Below, in pieces: positions 60,710 to 64,000 of a stretch of 64,000 nt of DNA. The DNA is from Ptiloglossa arizonensis (lineage: Eukaryota > Arthropoda > Insecta > Hymenoptera > Colletidae). Below the pieces are notes generated by a model, which searched no databases, was not told the DNA's origin, and saw only the letters and a program-made list of their open reading frames with translations. The position numbers and the translations under genes are program-made. Where the stretch lies: contig NC_135054.1 of NCBI RefSeq assembly GCF_051014685.1, positions 6,080,001 through 6,144,000 of the forward strand. Reading direction: 5' to 3'. Positions within the stretch are counted from its first letter, which is position 1. Each line of letters begins with the position of its first letter.

Positions 60710-63588
60710 CGTACACGCAATATGAAACAGTATCGAACATTTAATAAAAACTCTATTTTTACAATTACGTACACTACTTCTCTTTAATTCGAATAGGAGT
60801 TGTATAACAACATTTTTGCTACACAATGTACTTACGTGTTCGTTAGAAAGTAGGTATTAATTAAATGGAATATTTATTTAGAAAAATATTCAATTTTTAT
60901 TCTCAAGTGTAATTAACAGGAGCGTTGCGTGATAAAAGGGAACTGGGAGCAAAAACAAATTTAGATGTGTACGTGGGTATGTACATTATCAGAAAAACCG
61001 TGACGGGGGATCAAAACTTACGATCTAAGGACTATCGACACGGTAAAGCCACGTTTGAAAACTGTCCTTGTACTTTAACAGATAAGTGAGCGCTAAAACT
61101 TGAACACGGAATACCCTCGTAAACTATTAACCGTGTGCCCGTAAAACCATAATTGCTGGCTTCGGTATTTCAGCCTCAATCATTGCCTAAAACCTTAATG
61201 ACCAGACGAATTTACACTTATGGACATTGCTTCGTTAGAAGTGGACGAATTGTTTCTTTTCCACAGAAAAAGTGCAAAGATTTTGTTCGACGAGCTCTAT
61301 TTATCAAGTACAATCCATTTCGTGTAAGACAGTTTTTGTAAAATCGATAATAATTCATCTCAGGTGGTACTTAATTGATGGGGACTCACTCTGTATATAC
61401 AGAATGAAAACGAAGGATAGGGAGAGTGACTGAGATGCAATACAATTAACACAACTGATAACATTGTCACAACTTCTCAGGCAACATTGTATTTTTTCTG
61501 CTTTTTATCATGCCAGAAATCACACCCTCTCTCTGTATAGTTGTCATTGTATTGCATTGTAAATAACATTAATTTACGTTGTTTGTAATTTTTAACCGAA
61601 TACACGTATTCGTTACTATTATTATCCTTAATAATGTAATACGTAATCGAATGCATATTGTACACGTGTTAATGATTTGTTATAAGTTGTTAACAATATT
61701 CCATTGAATTTGTCAATAAATTGAGATGGGCAGTTATTAATTGCCGACAAGATAACTAACGACCTGTTTGGGAATCGTTCTCGAGAATCCAAAGAGATAC
61801 GACTTTTTATTCCTTGTTTACTAATTTGCAGATCATTTACAATGAATGTACCCGTTATTGCTATTCGAACTAAGTCGACTTTACAGATATACATATTTAA
61901 TCGTTGCTATTGTTATACTGAAGTAAATACCGGTATTTTTTATTTTCATTATACTTAATAATATAATACTTAACTATATGTGTACATAAATTCGTAGAAG
62001 AGTCAGCTCTATTCGAGATATCGTTAAAGAGATTTGACAAGGATATCAGAACGATCCACGAACGTATATGGAACACTCCTCGCGAGAGTGTTTGGTCAGT
62101 CCTAGTTGCAAAATCTCGAACTACATGCTCGATATTTAAAACCGTGGAAGTTTTAATCCCTTGCGATACGTACACTCTGGTCCATAGATCACTGAACATT
62201 TCTTTATTTCGTACAAGTTGATTACAATACAATTTTCTAAATAAATTTGATCGTCTTCACTACCTCTATAGTCCAAACAGAAATGATTCTACGCATTTGA
62301 CGTTATGTTCGAATCGATATTTATAATGACGATATTCGGTAATTGTTTAGAAAGGGGAGGGTCTCACCGGTTTCGTTCACTTTCAAATAGATACGTATGT
62401 ATAAGAATCATTTTGTACAACTTTTTCCTATACATACAACATATAATAGTCACCTGATCTTAGTTTCTACAATTATTACTACAATGGATGTCGCTTATGT
62501 TACGCGTCCGTGGCAATGTGTGCGTAAACGTTGGATAGCCGATTGTCTACAGTTTCTATAAACAATTGACCTATATAACGGGTCAAACTGTACTTAAAAA
62601 CTCAACTTGAGTAGCTATATGTATAAAAAAACTGACCCGAACATCACTCAAACCTTACTATTCTACTTGGTAAGTAATTTAATGGATTAGGTTCGAATTA
62701 GGAAACTGCTCCAAACTTAATTTTATTTCTACAATGTATTTAAGAGTCATCCAAACAGCTGACCCTCTCTTTTTTCTGCAGTGTTTAAATAATTATCTGA
62801 AATATTCTCTCTCTCTCTCTCTAACACCTGTGTTCTCGTTGCTACTTTCGTGTCGACTGTTCACATATAATACTTTCTTCTCCATTGCTACTAGCTCTCC
62901 AAGCCATAGGATACACAAATCACGCGAACTATACCTCGTTAGACTCATTTCATAACACGAACTTTAATTCCTGTACGTAATGTTTTTCATATATCACACT
63001 CATCCTTTCATACAAATATCGTTCACTTTCATACTTGATCGTTACGTACTCTATGATAACCGTATTACCACAAAAACAACTTACTTAATACAATGGAAAT
63101 ATATTAAATATAATACTTTATTGTATTATTCCATTTGTAAAACATGGAGCCAATCTGTAACGATGCGAGGGTGTCTCGGTGTAAATCTAACCGGTGTTTG
63201 GCAGAAATTTCAAGAATATTGAACAAGAAACAATATTTGAACATTTTCCTGTCTGGAAAATGATTAATAGAACGAAAATTTCTATTTATGCAATGTAACG
63301 ATCCTAAGTATACCTTGAAAATTTGTAAAGAATATTTAAAGGAGTCAGAAGATCCGAGTAATGCAATTCAGATTATCAAATTAAATCGAAATTGAATCAC
63401 CTGATTTCAACTCGATTGAGAAATTATATCGGGATAAATTTGACAGAAGAATTAGGAAAATGTACATCAAAATTAAAGAAATACTCGTGAAAGCAGTTAG
63501 AAGTTTGGACAGAAATTACTCCTGAACTTCATATAAATTTAATACAAAGAATCTCGTTATTAATAATTGTATCAATAATTGTGTACTT
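60710..63588. other. AT-rich non-coding DNA
   Basis: No gene is recognised. Similar blocks occur at about 61610-61660 and 61935-61985 (TTAATAATNTAATAC). A (CT)n run lies at about 62807-62822. Confidence 0.5.
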
Positions 63589-63605
63589 CTCGACACAGTG
63601 TCGAG
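63589..63605. repeat. perfect 17-base palindrome
   Basis: CTCGACAC-A-GTGTCGAG pairs perfectly around a single central A. It is a possible binding site or hairpin. Nothing else is seen from here to the window end. Confidence 0.6.
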
Positions 63606-64000
63606 TAACTTGTGGACAGGAGCGTACGACCGAGTACGAGAATAGGTATTCTGGATTTTTTAACGACTTCCGTTAAAGTGTTGCACTCGCATCATTTAGT
63701 TTAGCGAATTTCCGCGAATATCCGGATAGCTTAATGAAATTTTGAACCCAGTGAATTTGTTCGTGGTACGAGGTTCTATTCTGCAGTCGCGTTGCTACGA
63801 ATATATACTACACATAACCCTGGAATTTCAACCTTAAGTCCCACACTTACCCTAAAAGACAAATTTCCCGAGGTATTCTAAGGAACGATGTAACCATGTT
63901 CGCGTGTTTCGGTAATCCCACTTGTAATCGTCTCTACGTACGAGAAGACGAAAGCAAAATCTTGTTAAATTGTTTGCTTCTTGTAAAATACCTCTTTCGT

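Overview
The window looks like nuclear DNA of an insect, most likely a hymenopteran such as a bee or related wasp. It is AT-rich but, by eye, unusually dense in CpG (TCGA, TTCG and ACGT words everywhere). It has GT-AG introns of a few hundred to about 2,000 bases, many AT/GT microsatellites and small DNA transposons. Order and family are inferences; I ran no search.

Two protein genes are secure, both on the + strand and confined to the first 12 kb. (1) SPARC (BM-40/osteonectin), a secreted calcium- and collagen-binding matrix glycoprotein, lies at 1128-6976 in five coding exons, all joined in phase 0, giving 307 residues. Its last exon (6920-6976) codes only 18 residues and is easy to miss, because the penultimate exon also reads through its splice donor to a nearby stop. 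(2) The histone variant H2A.Z (His2Av of flies) lies at 8661-11920 in five coding exons, giving 128 residues; its first coding exon is only the ATG. An E2F-like site and an E-box stand just upstream. The two genes are tandem and functionally unrelated.

From about 12.3 kb to the end (nearly 52 kb) I recognise no conserved protein-coding exon. The only gene-like signal is a GC-richer block near 15.0-15.75 kb ending in a consensus splice donor, possibly the 5' exon of a long gene whose first intron fills the rest. The remainder is intergenic or intronic DNA with many repeats. These include a decayed antisense mariner in SPARC intron 2; TA-flanked Tc1-like palindromic elements at 17.3, 24.2 and 32.0 kb; a hAT-like 1-kb element at 12.9 kb; inverted-repeat elements at 21.3-22.1, 31.3-31.7 and 46.0-47.1 kb; two copies of a 200-bp TA-flanked MITE at 56.6 and 60.0 kb; and a 136-bp mariner-derived MITE at 60.6 kb. 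There is also a 165-bp tandem satellite of five near-identical units at 36.4-37.2 kb and a 24-bp minisatellite at 27.7-28.05 kb.

I found no CRISPR array, operon or rRNA, and no convincing tRNA, as expected for animal nuclear DNA. The most interesting material is the repeat biology and two gene-level points: the hidden SPARC terminal exon, and the absence from H2A.Z of the SQ tail that Drosophila H2Av carries.
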